A stretch of DNA of 64,000 nt from DATBLE01 sp963837265 (GCA_963837265.1 CAWIMQ010000006.1:124001-188000), one strand, 5' to 3'. Positions 1 through 8,980 are shown, counted from the stretch's first letter. Made by a program: numbers and translations. Notes: generated by a model not told the origin, from the sequence alone.

Positions 1-1
1 C

Positions 2-619
2 TTCTACAACTTCTTCGGTCCCACCGAGACCAACGTCTGCACCTGGTACGAAGTCCCGCGCCCGGAAGGCGATCTGCCGGAGGATCTCCCGATCGGAAAG
101 CCGATCGACGGCGTCGTCGCTCGTGTGGTCGACGAGCACGGCCGGCCCGTCCCTCACGGGGAGCCGGGTGAGCTGGTTGTCCGCGGACCCACGGTCATGC
201 ACGGGTACCTGGGCAAGTCCGAGCAGACCGCTCGCGTGCTCGAGCTCGACGATGGGGAACGGCTCTACCGGACGGGCGATCTGGTCAGGTACGATGGAGA
301 CGGCAACCTACGGTTCTTGGGGCGACGGGACGCACAGATCAAGAGCCGTGGGTATCGAATCGAACTGGGAGAGGTCGAGCGGACGTTGTACGCCCTGGAG
401 GAAGTGGCCGAGTGCGCGGTCCTCGCGATCCCCGACGACGTCGTCACGAACAGGTTGAAGGCGGTGATCGCACCGCGAGGTCGCCTCACGGAGACAGACG
501 TCGTCAACTTCTGCATGGAACGGCTGCCCCGATACATGGTTCCCGACGAGATCGAGTTCCGGGACTCTCTACCTAAGTCGTCAACCGGCAAGATCGATCG
601 ACGAAAGCTGGCATCCTGA
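2..619 (+). CDS. Stand-alone amino-acid adenylation enzyme, C-terminal part (5' end outside window)
   Basis: The frame is open from the window edge to TGA at 617-619. It shows the second half of an AMP-forming adenylation domain: core A5 (FFGPTETNVCTWY), A7 (LYRTGDLVRY), A8 (GRRDAQIKSRGYRIELGEVE) and the catalytic lysine of A10 (STGKIDRRKL) near the C-terminus. There is no fused carrier domain; translation stops right after A10 and a discrete carrier protein follows with overlapping ends. Family knowledge says such enzymes activate an amino acid as the acyl-adenylate and load it onto the phosphopantetheine arm of the partner carrier (DltA/DltC-like, or prolyl-carrier ligase-like). The specificity residues around A4 lie outside the window, so no substrate can be proposed. 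Linkage to the downstream polysaccharide and NRPS genes suggests that it supplies an aminoacyl group to that locus. Confidence 0.85.
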   Translation, partial: FYNFFGPTETNVCTWYEVPRPEGDLPEDLPIGKPIDGVVARVVDEHGRPVPHGEPGELVVRGPTVMHGYLGKSEQTARVLELDDGERLYRTGDLVRYDGDGNLRFLGRRDAQIKSRGYRIELGEVERTLYALEEVAECAVLAIPDDVVTNRLKAVIAPRGRLTETDVVNFCMERLPRYMVPDEIEFRDSLPKSSTGKIDRRKLAS

Positions 620-885
620 GCGCTGCGGACTCAGATTCTCTGCGCCGGCGAATCCGCGGCATCCTCGTCGAGGATGTGCGCTGGGACGGGAAGCCTGAGG
701 AGCTCACCGACGATCTGCCGTTGATCGCAGACCGCGTCATCGATTCGCTCGGCCTCCTCCGCCTGGTCGGCAGGCTCGAGGAGGAGTTCGGAATCCAGGT
801 TCGCGACGAGGACGTCGTCGCGGCGAACTTCGGATCCATCGCCCAGATCTCTGCGTTCATCGACAGGGCCCGGAGCGCCGCCTGA
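616..885 (+). CDS. Discrete acyl/peptidyl carrier protein
   Basis: This is a small acidic carrier protein. Its attachment site is the serine of IDSLGLLRL, followed by the typical second helix (LVGRLEEEFGIQV) and third helix (FGSIAQISAFID). The first conventional start is GTG at 676 (69 residues), but that would remove most of helix I. The frame stays open upstream through LRRRIRGILVEDV, which looks like a genuine helix I. The only start-like codon further up is CTG at 616, whose last two bases overlap the TGA of the adenylation gene. I therefore extend to 616 (about 89 residues, normal for the family). The start is uncertain; the carrier-protein call is not. It should be the acceptor for the upstream adenylation enzyme. 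Confidence 0.75.
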   Translation: MSAADSDSLRRRIRGILVEDVRWDGKPEELTDDLPLIADRVIDSLGLLRLVGRLEEEFGIQVRDEDVVAANFGSIAQISAFIDRARSAA

Positions 886-917
886 GTGACGTGTCGGGCG
901 AGACGGCCATGTCCCAC

Positions 918-945
918 TTGCACCATGGACGAATCTGCCTATCAT
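918..945 (+). promoter_or_regulatory. Candidate sigma-70-type promoter for the polysaccharide operon
   Basis: TTGCAC (918-923), a 16-base spacer and TATCAT (940-945) lie about 50 bases upstream of the kinase start at 997, in the 111-base gap after the carrier-protein gene. Both boxes are close to consensus in otherwise GC-rich DNA. No start site is known, so this is a by-eye call. Confidence 0.4.
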
Positions 946-996
946 CCAATTACCGACAAGTCGCACCGAGGGAGAACCGCGACTAGCTAGGGGAGA

Positions 997-2652
997 ATGG
1001 GAGTGCCAGGAGAGGCGCACGTGGAAGGGGGTTCGACACTGCGGGATGTGCTCGCGGTGCTTCGACGCCGGAAGTGGACCGTTCTGGGGACGCTCGTCCT
1101 CGTGTCGGCTGTTGCCGTCGCGGTCTCGGTTCGCCAGCCGAAGCGGTATCAGGCGTCGGCGCTGGTCCTGCTGAGCTGGCAGAACCTCGCCAACCAGCTA
1201 ACGGGGACGTCGGGATCGAGCGTGCAGCAACAACCGGACCGGAATGCGCAGACGCAGGCGGGCGTGGCCCAGACGACGGCTGTCGCGAGGCGTGTGCTCG
1301 CCAAGGTCCCTGGAACGGGTCTGACACCCGGGGGGCTCCTCTCCCAGTCCGGGGTTACACCAAGCCGGAACGAGGACGTGCTCATCTTCAGGGTGAGGAA
1401 CCGTGACCCGGCCTTGGCGAGGCGCCTCGTGAACGAGTACGCAACGCAGTACACCGTCTACCGCCGCGAGCTGGACACCGCGTCGATCACGCTCGCGCGT
1501 CACAACCTCGCCGTTGCGCTGAAACGACTCGAGGCGAGGGGTGGCGGACGCACGCAGCTGCACAACGAGCTGGCGCAACAGAATCAGACGCTCGCGACGA
1601 TGATGGCGCTTCAGACCTCGAACGCGTCCGTGATCCAGCTGGCGGGCGGCGCGGCGCAGATCGAGCCGCGGAGGAAGAGGGATGCGATCCTGGCGGTCGT
1701 TTTCGGGCTGATCCTCGGGTTGGGAGTCGCGTACCTCCGGGAGACGCTCGACACGCGGGTGCGGGATGTGGAAGGCATCGGGAAGTACCTGCGCGGGCTG
1801 CCGCTGCTCGCCCGCGTGCCGGTCCCGAGCAGACGATTTCGTTCGGGGAGCCGGCTCGTGATGATGGAGGAGCCGGACGGGGCGCAAGCCGAGCCGTTCC
1901 GGATGTTCCGGACGAATCTCGAGTTCGTCAGGCTGGATCGCGAGATCCGGACGATCATGGTGACGAGCGCGGTCGAGGACGAGGGAAAGACCATCACGAT
2001 CGCGAACGGGGCGATGGCGCTGGCCCGGTCGGGGCAACGCGTGATCCTGGTCGATCTCGATCTGCGTCGCCCGAGCCTCGACAGGCTGTTCGGGCTGTCC
2101 GGCCCGGGTGTGACGGACGTTGCGCTGGGACGCGTCGCGCTGGGCGAGGCACTTGTGCGAATTCCTCTCTCCGACCCCCTGCCTCAGAAGAACGGAGGCG
2201 GCGACGGATACGTCAATCGCTCTTCCAGCGGCACCGGCTACGGGACCTTCGAGGTGCTGCCGGCGGGAGCGCTCCCGCCGGACCGAGGGGCGTTCTGCGC
2301 CTCGCAGGCCTTGACCGGCGTCCTCGAGCTCGCGGCCAAGCGAGCGGATGTCGTGCTCATCGACGCTCCGCCGGTGCTGCGGGTCGGTGACGCGATGACC
2401 TTGAGCCGCAAGGTGGACGGCATTGTCGTCGTCACGCGGATCAACGTCGTTCGGCGTCCGATGCTCCAGGAGCTCGCGCGCCTGCTCGCAATGACGCCGG
2501 CGCACGCTCTGGGTTTCGTGGCCACGGGGACCAGTGGCGGCGTGGCCTACGGGTACGAGTACGGGTACGGCGCCCCGGCGACCGTCGTTCCCACGGCCGG
2601 CTCGGACGACGAGCGTGGGACCGCGCGGGTGAAAGCGGGTGATCTGGCGTGA
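997..2652 (+). CDS. Wzz-type chain-length determinant fused to a BY-kinase (polysaccharide co-polymerase)
   Basis: A 551-residue bacterial tyrosine autokinase of the Wzc/CapAB class, which controls polymer length and export of exopolysaccharide at the membrane. The N-terminal Wzz domain (about 10-245) is bounded by two membrane segments (about 28-47 and 229-247). The C-terminal kinase has a Walker A (AVEDEGKTITIA, Lys331), a Walker A' (VILVDLDLRRPSL) and a Walker B (VVLIDAPPVL, Asp456). The tail carries a tyrosine cluster at Tyr518, 520, 522 and 524, the expected autophosphorylation site. Start ATG 997 follows a GGGGAGA ribosome-binding site. The stop overlaps the GTG of the sugar transferase by four bases, so the two are translationally coupled. 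The periplasmic part of the Wzz domain is short, as is usual for Gram-positive and actinobacterial members. Confidence 0.92.
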   Translation: MGVPGEAHVEGGSTLRDVLAVLRRRKWTVLGTLVLVSAVAVAVSVRQPKRYQASALVLLSWQNLANQLTGTSGSSVQQQPDRNAQTQAGVAQTTAVARRVLAKVPGTGLTPGGLLSQSGVTPSRNEDVLIFRVRNRDPALARRLVNEYATQYTVYRRELDTASITLARHNLAVALKRLEARGGGRTQLHNELAQQNQTLATMMALQTSNASVIQLAGGAAQIEPRRKRDAILAVVFGLILGLGVAYLRETLDTRVRDVEGIGKYLRGLPLLARVPVPSRRFRSGSRLVMMEEPDGAQAEPFRMFRTNLEFVRLDREIRTIMVTSAVEDEGKTITIANGAMALARSGQRVILVDLDLRRPSLDRLFGLSGPGVTDVALGRVALGEALVRIPLSDPLPQKNGGGDGYVNRSSSGTGYGTFEVLPAGALPPDRGAFCASQALTGVLELAAKRADVVLIDAPPVLRVGDAMTLSRKVDGIVVVTRINVVRRPMLQELARLLAMTPAHALGFVATGTSGGVAYGYEYGYGAPATVVPTAGSDDERGTARVKAGDLA

Positions 2653-4244
2653 CGACTGGACCGCAAGCCCTCGCCGGCGACGCCGTATCGAGGGCAGCCG
2701 GCCAGCGGAGACTGGAGCCCAAGCACGCGTCCTTTGTGGATGGGCTCGAGCTGCACGACAGGCTGGCGCTGACAATCGAGCCGAGGACGCTGGAGATCCT
2801 CGATCGGCGCCGGCGCACTGCAGTCGTGAAGAGTCGTGGGTGGCTTGTCCGTCGGGCTCTTCTGGCGGCGGACATCATCGGTTTGCTCCTGGCGATGACG
2901 CTCGCGGAACTGGTCACGAGACCTGGAGTGAACGAGCCATTCGACCGGCTCGCACAGTTCGCGATCTTCGTCGGCTCATTGCCGTTCTGGATCGTCGCGG
3001 CGAAGGGTCACCGGCTGTACGAACGAGACGAAGAACGAACGGATCACTCGGGGACCGACGAGTTCGCGGGTGTGTTCCACATGATCACGGTCTGCACGTG
3101 GCTCTTCTGGGTTGGGACGTACCTGACGGGGTTCGGACCGCCGCCGCTCCCGAGGCTGCTCGTCTTCTGGGCAACCGCCGTCGCATTCGTCGTCGCAGGC
3201 CGCGCGATCGCCCGCTCGATCTGCCGTCGCCGGGTCAACTACATCCAGAACACGGTGATCCTCGGCGCGGGCCACATCGGGCAGCTCGTCGCGAAGAAGC
3301 TCCTGAATCACCCTGAGTACGGGCTCAATCTCGTCGGCTTCGTCGATTCGGAGCCGCGAGAGTTGTGTGGGCCGGCGACAAGCGTCCCGATGCTCGGAGG
3401 GCCCGATCGGCTGCCGGCTCTGATCCGGCTGTTCGACGTCGAGCGGGTGATCATCGCCTTCTCGCTGGACTCGCACGGGCAGATGCTCGATCTGATCCGG
3501 TCGCTCAAGGACTTCGACGTGCAGGTCGACATCGTGCCGCGTTTCTTCGAGCTCTTCGGCTCCCGGGTGGGGATTCATGCGCTCGAGGGCATCTCTCTCA
3601 TGGGGCTGCCGCCGATGCGCCTTGCGCGCTCGTCGCGCCTGCTCAAGGCCCTTCTGGACAAGGCGATCGCAGGAACGGCATTGCTCTTTCTCCTCCCCCT
3701 CTTCGTGGTCATCGGCGTCCTGATCAAGCTCGACTCCCCCGGGCCCGTTTTCTTCCGGCAGCTGCGCACGGGGTTCGGCGGGAAGACGTTCCGAATTCTC
3801 AAGTTCAGGACGATGCATGCCGATGCGGAGGTGCACAAGGCTCAGATCCAGCACCTGAACCAGCACTTGCTCGCAGGCGAAGACGCCCGGATGTTCAAGG
3901 CAGCGGACGACCCGCGGATCACCGCCATCGGACGTGTCCTTCGCCGCTACTCGCTCGACGAGATTCCGCAGCTCGTCAACGTTCTTGCCGGACAGATGTC
4001 GCTCGTCGGTCCGCGGCCCCTCGTCCTCGACGAGAGCGAGCATGTGGTCGACTGGAGACGCACGCGTCTCGCGCTGAAGCCTGGTATCACCGGTCTGTGG
4101 CAGGTGCTCGGGAGGAGCGACATTCCCTTCGAGGAGATGACGAGGCTCGATTACCTCTACGTGACGAGTTGGTCGCTGTGGGGAGACATCGCGCTCGTCT
4201 GCCGCACGCTTCCCGCTCTGCTCCGGACCCGGAACGCCTACTAG
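2649..4244 (+). CDS. Exopolysaccharide polyprenyl glycosylphosphotransferase (WbaP/CpsE-like)
   Basis: A 531-residue initiating transferase that moves a sugar-1-phosphate from a nucleotide sugar to undecaprenyl phosphate, the first step of repeat-unit assembly on the inner membrane. Several membrane helices lie in the first 200 residues. A Rossmann-like CoA-binding domain follows (VILGAGHIGQLVAKKL). The C-terminal bacterial sugar transferase domain begins with a membrane re-entrant segment (about 330-360) and carries KFRTMHADAE, RRYSLDEIPQLVNVL, MSLVGPRPL and PGITGLWQVLGR, the conserved catalytic blocks. GTG 2649 overlaps the kinase stop. Galactose or glucose is the usual substrate in the family, but the sequence does not decide which. 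Confidence 0.93.
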   Translation: MTTGPQALAGDAVSRAAGQRRLEPKHASFVDGLELHDRLALTIEPRTLEILDRRRRTAVVKSRGWLVRRALLAADIIGLLLAMTLAELVTRPGVNEPFDRLAQFAIFVGSLPFWIVAAKGHRLYERDEERTDHSGTDEFAGVFHMITVCTWLFWVGTYLTGFGPPPLPRLLVFWATAVAFVVAGRAIARSICRRRVNYIQNTVILGAGHIGQLVAKKLLNHPEYGLNLVGFVDSEPRELCGPATSVPMLGGPDRLPALIRLFDVERVIIAFSLDSHGQMLDLIRSLKDFDVQVDIVPRFFELFGSRVGIHALEGISLMGLPPMRLARSSRLLKALLDKAIAGTALLFLLPLFVVIGVLIKLDSPGPVFFRQLRTGFGGKTFRILKFRTMHADAEVHKAQIQHLNQHLLAGEDARMFKAADDPRITAIGRVLRRYSLDEIPQLVNVLAGQMSLVGPRPLVLDESEHVVDWRRTRLALKPGITGLWQVLGRSDIPFEEMTRLDYLYVTSWSLWGDIALVCRTLPALLRTRNAY

Positions 4245-4265
4245 CGCTCTCTCGGCAGGGCGATC

Positions 4266-5405
4266 GTGTCGGCTGTGTCGGATGACCTCAGCGCGAAGGC
4301 AAAGGGCCTGAGGCTCGCAATCGCGCTCTGGACCGGCGACCTCGGCGGCGCCGAGGCGTTCAACGCGATGCTCGCGCACGAGTGGCGGAAGTGGGGGATC
4401 GAAGCGTCGGTCGTCTTCGTGACCGACGGAATGCCGCTTGCGGAGCGCCTGGAGCGCGACGGCGTTCCCCACGTCTCCGTGGGCCTGTCGAGAGGTCGAG
4501 GCGCACTGGTGCATCCGCGTCGGCTTGCACGGGCCGTTTCCGCCGCGGGGCCGGACGGGGCGTTGCTCGTCGACGACAGCTATCTCGCGGCTGCGCTCCG
4601 TGTGGGAGGGTACAAGGGCCGGATCGTCGGCGTCGAGCACGGCAAGCTCCTGGCCGCGCGCTATCTCTCGCCTGCGCGCCGGCTCAGAGATCGGCTCGAA
4701 CGGTCGAGCGGCGCGCCCTTCCGAGCGGTCGACGTCGGCGTATCGGACTTCATGGTCGACGAGATCCGCCGGCATCCACACGCCCGCCAGGTCTGCCGGA
4801 TCTACAACGGAATCGACAACGGCGTTTTCAACCCTGACGGGAAGGACGTCAGAGACCGATCGGACTTGTTGCGGATCGGCGCGGCCGCGCGCCTGGTGGC
4901 AGGCAAGGGTATCGATCACCTGCTCCTGGCCGTCGCTCTGCTCCGAGACCTGAAGCTGCACGTCGAGATTGCGGGCGACGGACCCGAGCGGCATGCACTC
5001 GTCGGGCTCGCCGAGCATCTGGGTGTCGGCGAGACGGTGTCCTTTCGGGGCTCGATCCAGGCCATGCCGGACTTCTGGCGGGCATGCGACCTCGCCGTCG
5101 TGCCTTCATCAGAGTTCGTGGAGTCCTTCTCGATGACGACTCTGGAGGCGATGGCGTGTGGTGTGCCCGTCGTTGCCACGAGGAACGGCGGCATCCCCGA
5201 AGTCCTCACCGACGGGGAGGCAGGAACGATCGTCTCGCCGGGCGATCCGGCCGCCCTGGCGGGTGCGATCCGTGCGTACGCGACCGACCCCGACCTACGC
5301 CGCCGCCACGCGACGGCAGCAGGGGAGCGCTCCCGTCGCTGCTTCGGGATCGAAGGGTCGGCGGCTCGGTATCTCAGCCTGTTCGCCGGGGAGCCGCCGT
5401 GGTGA
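4266..5405 (+). CDS. Glycosyltransferase family 4
   Basis: A 379-residue GT-B fold enzyme. The C-terminal nucleotide-sugar-binding half shows IGAAARLVAGKGIDHLL, VEIAGDGPER and the EX7E signature (Glu286 and Glu294 in VESFSMTTLEAMACGVPVV), typical of retaining GT4 enzymes of the WecA/WaaG-like family. It starts at GTG 4266, 21 bases after the sugar transferase, and its stop overlaps the start of the next gene. By position it should add a sugar to the lipid-linked intermediate on the cytoplasmic face of the membrane. Donor and linkage cannot be read from sequence. Confidence 0.9.
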   Translation: MSAVSDDLSAKAKGLRLAIALWTGDLGGAEAFNAMLAHEWRKWGIEASVVFVTDGMPLAERLERDGVPHVSVGLSRGRGALVHPRRLARAVSAAGPDGALLVDDSYLAAALRVGGYKGRIVGVEHGKLLAARYLSPARRLRDRLERSSGAPFRAVDVGVSDFMVDEIRRHPHARQVCRIYNGIDNGVFNPDGKDVRDRSDLLRIGAAARLVAGKGIDHLLLAVALLRDLKLHVEIAGDGPERHALVGLAEHLGVGETVSFRGSIQAMPDFWRACDLAVVPSSEFVESFSMTTLEAMACGVPVVATRNGGIPEVLTDGEAGTIVSPGDPAALAGAIRAYATDPDLRRRHATAAGERSRRCFGIEGSAARYLSLFAGEPPW

Positions 5406-6916
5406 CGACCGACCCGGTTGGCATGCCTCGGACCCTCCGTTCGCCGGCGCTCCGATTCTCGACCGGGGTCGCCCGCGTCCTCGGCCTGCTCGCCGTGGCG
5501 GCGGCCGGCTGGCTCGAGACGAGGTACGGCCTGAGGGCGATTGCCGCGGCGGCCGTCGCCGCCGGTGCGGCGGTTGCGCTCCAGAGGCGCGCCTTCGGGG
5601 TCATGCTCGGTGTGGCGGTCCTGGTGGAGCTGAACGGGATCCCCGGCGTGGACGTCAACCCGAGAGGCATCTTCATCTCACGCCTCCAGGACCTGTTCGC
5701 CGTCGGGATCCTCGTCGGCTCGCTCTACGTCGTCGCCTCCGGGAAGGTGGCACCGCGCTCGTCGTTGCAGCGCATGCTCTACGTGACGTCGTTCTCGCTC
5801 GCCGGCTGGTGGATCGTGACCTGGGCGAGGACTGCGGCTTTCGACGGAGTTCCGACGATCCTCGCTGCGAGGTTCTCGCGCGACTTCCTGTTCTTCGCGC
5901 TGACGCTGCCGCTGCTCTGCGACGTCTTCGTCACGTATCCGCGGCTGCGGCGGCAGGTGTTCTGGACGCTCGGGGCCGGTGGCGCGGTCTTTGCGCTCGC
6001 GGAAATCGCAAAGTCGGGTGCGCACGCCCCGGTCGGTTTCATCCTCCACGCGCATCTCCTGAACGTGGTGGAGGGAACGACGCGCGTCTACTCGCCGATG
6101 AACGGCTTGATCCGGGCGGCGTTCGCCCTGTCGTGCGGGGCGCTCATCCTGGCTCGCACTCCGCGTCTTCGACGCGCGGCTGCCGTGCCCGCGCTTCTCT
6201 TCGGAGTTGCGATGCTGCTCCAGCTCACACGGGCCGCCTATTTCGGCCTCGCGGTCGGCTTCGTCGCGGCAGGAGCTCTCTGGTGGTTCCGGCGCGGCCC
6301 GATTCGCGGCGCAGTGAGGCGGCAACTGGTCGTCGTTCCGCTTGTCGCTATCTGTCTACTGAGCCTTGGCGCCGCGGTCTCCGCCCGCGAGCGGCATGTC
6401 CTCTCGACGGCCTCGACGCGCGCGCTCGCGGGGTTCAGCGACTTCAGCAGCACGAGCGGAACGGTCCAGACCCGCGTCGACCTCGCCAACGAGATGCTCA
6501 GCCTCCTGGGGCAGAACTGGCTCGTCGGTCTCGGTTTCATCCATCCGGACGCCCACTACTACACGTCCCTGCCGAACGGATCGATCAGGAACGGCGACGT
6601 CGGCGTGCTGAACGTGCTGATGGTGATGGGGGCCGTCGGCGCAATCCTCCTCTATCTGCCGCTGCTGCTAGTACTCAGAGCCCTGGTACGGGCCTCGCCG
6701 CTTCCCGGGTCGAGGGGGCCGGGCGACGAGTGGCTCCGGCTCGGAGCGTCGATCTGGATCGTCTCTGTCGTCGCCAGCTCGATCACCCTGATCGACCTCT
6801 TCACCCTCAGCGGCCTCGAGCTCTCCGCGTGCCTGCTTGCGATCGCGGCATCGGTTGCCGTCGGCCGTGCTCCGCGTTCCCGGCCGGTCGAGCTGCAGGG
6901 CGGGAGAGAGTCGTGA
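5402..6916 (+). CDS. O-antigen polymerase/ligase-like membrane protein (Wzy/WaaL type)
   Basis: About 504 residues and highly hydrophobic, with at least ten predicted membrane segments (for example GLLAVAAAGWLETRYGL, AVAAGAAVALQ, LFFALTLPLL). A large extracytoplasmic loop near residues 340-400 contains STSGTVQTRVDLANEML and WLVGLGFIHPDAHYY. This architecture is typical of Wzy polymerases and WaaL ligases. Start GTG 5402 gives a GTGA overlap with the GT4 gene; an adjacent in-frame GTG at 5399 is the alternative. The reading frame is open far upstream, but that part lies in the antisense-like shadow of the GT4 gene and is not used. It probably polymerises the repeat units built by the neighbouring transferases; polymerase and ligase cannot be told apart here. 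Confidence 0.85.
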   Translation: MTTDPVGMPRTLRSPALRFSTGVARVLGLLAVAAAGWLETRYGLRAIAAAAVAAGAAVALQRRAFGVMLGVAVLVELNGIPGVDVNPRGIFISRLQDLFAVGILVGSLYVVASGKVAPRSSLQRMLYVTSFSLAGWWIVTWARTAAFDGVPTILAARFSRDFLFFALTLPLLCDVFVTYPRLRRQVFWTLGAGGAVFALAEIAKSGAHAPVGFILHAHLLNVVEGTTRVYSPMNGLIRAAFALSCGALILARTPRLRRAAAVPALLFGVAMLLQLTRAAYFGLAVGFVAAGALWWFRRGPIRGAVRRQLVVVPLVAICLLSLGAAVSARERHVLSTASTRALAGFSDFSSTSGTVQTRVDLANEMLSLLGQNWLVGLGFIHPDAHYYTSLPNGSIRNGDVGVLNVLMVMGAVGAILLYLPLLLVLRALVRASPLPGSRGPGDEWLRLGASIWIVSVVASSITLIDLFTLSGLELSACLLAIAASVAVGRAPRSRPVELQGGRES

Positions 6917-7986
6917 CGACGGAATCCGGCCTGCTCGGAGAGGAGGTCGGCATCGATCGTCCAGCCGGCACGACGCTCGGCGTCTCCGCGGTCATCGTGA
7001 CCTACAACTCGTCCCACTGTGTGGAGCGATGCCTGGCGAGTGTCGCGGAGCAGCTGCATCCTGCCGAGATCATCGTCGTGGACAATGCATCCGGCGACGG
7101 GACGGTCGAGACGCTACGACGAGCCGCACCCGATGCGGTCGTGATCGAGGCCGGTACGAATCTCGGCTTCGGGCGCGCGTGCAACCTCGGAGTGGCGCGG
7201 GCCGGATGCGACACGGTGATGTTCGTCAATCCGGACGTGACGATCTCCCGGGCGAATCGCCGGGAGCTCGAGGAGGCCTTGACCCAACCGCAGCTCGGCC
7301 TGCTCGTTCCGCTCCTGTCGCGCCTTCCCGGCGGCACGGCGCGACACCAGATCTTCCCGTATCGCCGGTGGTCGCGGGCGGTCCTCGGCCAGGCGTGGTC
7401 CGCCCTGCGGCCTCGCGAGCTCCAGCGGCCTCCGCGACCAACCCGCTCGACCGGAAATGCCTGGGCCGCCGCAGCGCTGCTCTTCGTCCGCAGAGAGGAG
7501 TTCCTCGCGGTCGGAGGCTTCGATCCGCGCTACTTCCTCTACGGGGAGGATCTGGACCTCTCGCGCCGCTACCGCCACCGCGGTCTGGGCGTGCGCCTGA
7601 CAGACAGCGTCGTCGGCCATCATTCGGGAAGCGCATCGTCGGCGTCGGCCGACTCGCTACGCGTTGCGCCGCTGGCCTGGTCGATCCTCGGAACGCTCGA
7701 GTATCTCTCGCTCTGGGAAGGCGATCGGGTGGCCTCGCTGGGCGCCGCGAGGGTGCTCCGCACGTTTCGGCTCCAGCGCCGGCTGCTGGGAGGTTTGAGA
7801 CCGTTTCCGGGGCTCCGAGGCCGAGCGACGCGCAAGCGCCGGCAGATCGAGCAGATCGAGGCGCTCGTTCTCGGTCACGCCCGGGGCACGGGCGCCGGGA
7901 CGTCATCTGCGTACTGCCCCGGCGCCCGTGCTGCTCTACGATCATCCCTCGGAGAAGCCCCAGAGACTGCCTCAGGGGAGGATTGA
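6913..7986 (+). CDS. Glycosyltransferase family 2 (rhamnosyltransferase-like)
   Basis: A 357-residue GT-A fold enzyme. The N-terminus has VSAVIVTYNS, IIVVDNASGDGT, a LGFGRACNLG segment and the metal-binding region VMFVNPDV. The middle has the acceptor-site block FFLYGEDLDLSRRYRHRG, typical of WbbL-like rhamnosyl- and galactofuranosyltransferases. Start GTG 6913 overlaps the stop of the membrane protein, so five genes (997-7986) form one tightly coupled operon. The C-terminal 100 residues are basic and end with a poorly conserved tail. Confidence 0.9.
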   Translation: MTTESGLLGEEVGIDRPAGTTLGVSAVIVTYNSSHCVERCLASVAEQLHPAEIIVVDNASGDGTVETLRRAAPDAVVIEAGTNLGFGRACNLGVARAGCDTVMFVNPDVTISRANRRELEEALTQPQLGLLVPLLSRLPGGTARHQIFPYRRWSRAVLGQAWSALRPRELQRPPRPTRSTGNAWAAAALLFVRREEFLAVGGFDPRYFLYGEDLDLSRRYRHRGLGVRLTDSVVGHHSGSASSASADSLRVAPLAWSILGTLEYLSLWEGDRVASLGAARVLRTFRLQRRLLGGLRPFPGLRGRATRKRRQIEQIEALVLGHARGTGAGTSSAYCPGARAALRSSLGEAPETASGED

Positions 7987-8035
7987 CGCGGAGGCGGGGA
8001 AGGAAGGAATGCGACCTGCTGAAACCGTCGAGCAA

Positions 8036-8850
8036 TCACGGAAGGTTGGCGGCTGCAGGACCAGAGGACGCTGAGCGGCTGAAGGCGTCGAGCCACACGG
8101 TTGTCGGCGCCGTCGAGGCGAGGCGGTAGGCCTGGATATCGTCCAGGGTCGCAGCTGGCATCGAGCCGTCTGGACGTACCTGCAGGGTCGGATATCCGAA
8201 GAGGTGTGCGGTCCGTCTCCAGTTAGGTCGGCCCTTGAGGCGATGCCACACGTCGACCTGCCCAGTCGAGTCTGCCGCCCAGTGGACGTGGATGAGGAGC
8301 TCGTGCCAGACGCCGAGCTGCATCGGCCTCGGTACGGCATAGAGCGGCGGCAGGTTCGGGCCCCCCTTGGCGTCGGCATTGGAGCGGTACTGACAGTAGG
8401 GGTACACCGAGGTTGCGGTGCCGGTCGCCAGAACAAGGGTCACGTGACTGGAGTGCGCTTGCAGCGACAGATTCGCGGTTCCGTTGCACAGGCCCTCGTA
8501 GTTCAGCTCCGCGATCTGCAGCCCGGCGTAAGACGCCACCGTTCCGGGATTGAACCCCACAGGCAGGTAGAACATCAAGCTGTAGTAGTCGTCGCTGCCG
8601 ACGCCGAGCGGGCGAGGCGTGATCACCTGGCAGCGAGTGCGACCGCCTGACCAAGCAGGAAGATCCAAACGGAGGCTGTACGTGCCCTGTCCGACCGTTT
8701 GCGTGTCGACGGTGTAGGTACCGAAATGTTGTTGCGACGTGTCCACGGGATTCGAGCCGTTGTGGCACTGCGGTGCGATCCACGGTTTGTACGAACCTGT
8801 GTCGAGGCCCCCGTCGAAGATCAACCCGGACGGCGCCGGGGTCGGCGTGG
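8036..8850. repeat. Long direct repeat, copy 1 (pairs with 11468-12295)
   Basis: This segment and 11468-12295 share long runs of identical bases in the same orientation, covering the coding region of the lyase-like domain from its stop codon to the Thr/Pro linker. Differences are scattered single bases plus a small indel at the alanine/lysine-glycine stretch. Upstream of the linker the two genes diverge except for related signal peptides. The two copies flank the sulfotransferase, methyltransferase and broken lyase genes, so recombination between them would delete or loop out that segment. Confidence 0.8.
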
Positions 8851-8980
8851 TCGTCGTCGACTCGGTCGTGTTCTCTTGGCTGGCAGCGCCGGACTGCGTG
8901 AGCAGGCCGGCTGCGAATCCAGACACCGCAAGAAGAGCGGCTGCGGCAGAGGCAATCTTCCCATGTGACCTGATGTTCAT
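8036..8980 (-). CDS. Secreted heparin-lyase-I-like protein, short paralog
   Basis: A 314-residue secreted protein. The N-terminus (KIASAAAALLAVSGFAAGLL, then a Thr/Pro linker) is a signal peptide plus spacer. The remaining 260 residues look like the jelly-roll polysaccharide lyase fold of the heparin lyase I family. Supporting blocks are YSLRLDLPAWSGGRTRCQV, DDYYSLMFYLPVGF, the central LQIAELNYEG, and GVWHELLIHVHWAADSTG followed by VDVWHRLKG, the family's pattern near the end of the domain. The lyase family call is by motif memory only, and no catalytic residue is assigned. RBS GAGG precedes ATG 8980. The gene runs opposite to the polysaccharide operon and its last 800 bases are nearly identical to the paralog at 11.5-12.3 kb. 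A role in trimming or binding the cell's own polymer is plausible. Confidence 0.65.
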   Translation of the reverse strand: MNIRSHGKIASAAAALLAVSGFAAGLLTQSGAASQENTTESTTTTPTPAPSGLIFDGGLDTGSYKPWIAPQCHNGSNPVDTSQQHFGTYTVDTQTVGQGTYSLRLDLPAWSGGRTRCQVITPRPLGVGSDDYYSLMFYLPVGFNPGTVASYAGLQIAELNYEGLCNGTANLSLQAHSSHVTLVLATGTATSVYPYCQYRSNADAKGGPNLPPLYAVPRPMQLGVWHELLIHVHWAADSTGQVDVWHRLKGRPNWRRTAHLFGYPTLQVRPDGSMPAATLDDIQAYRLASTAPTTVWLDAFSRSASSGPAAANLP

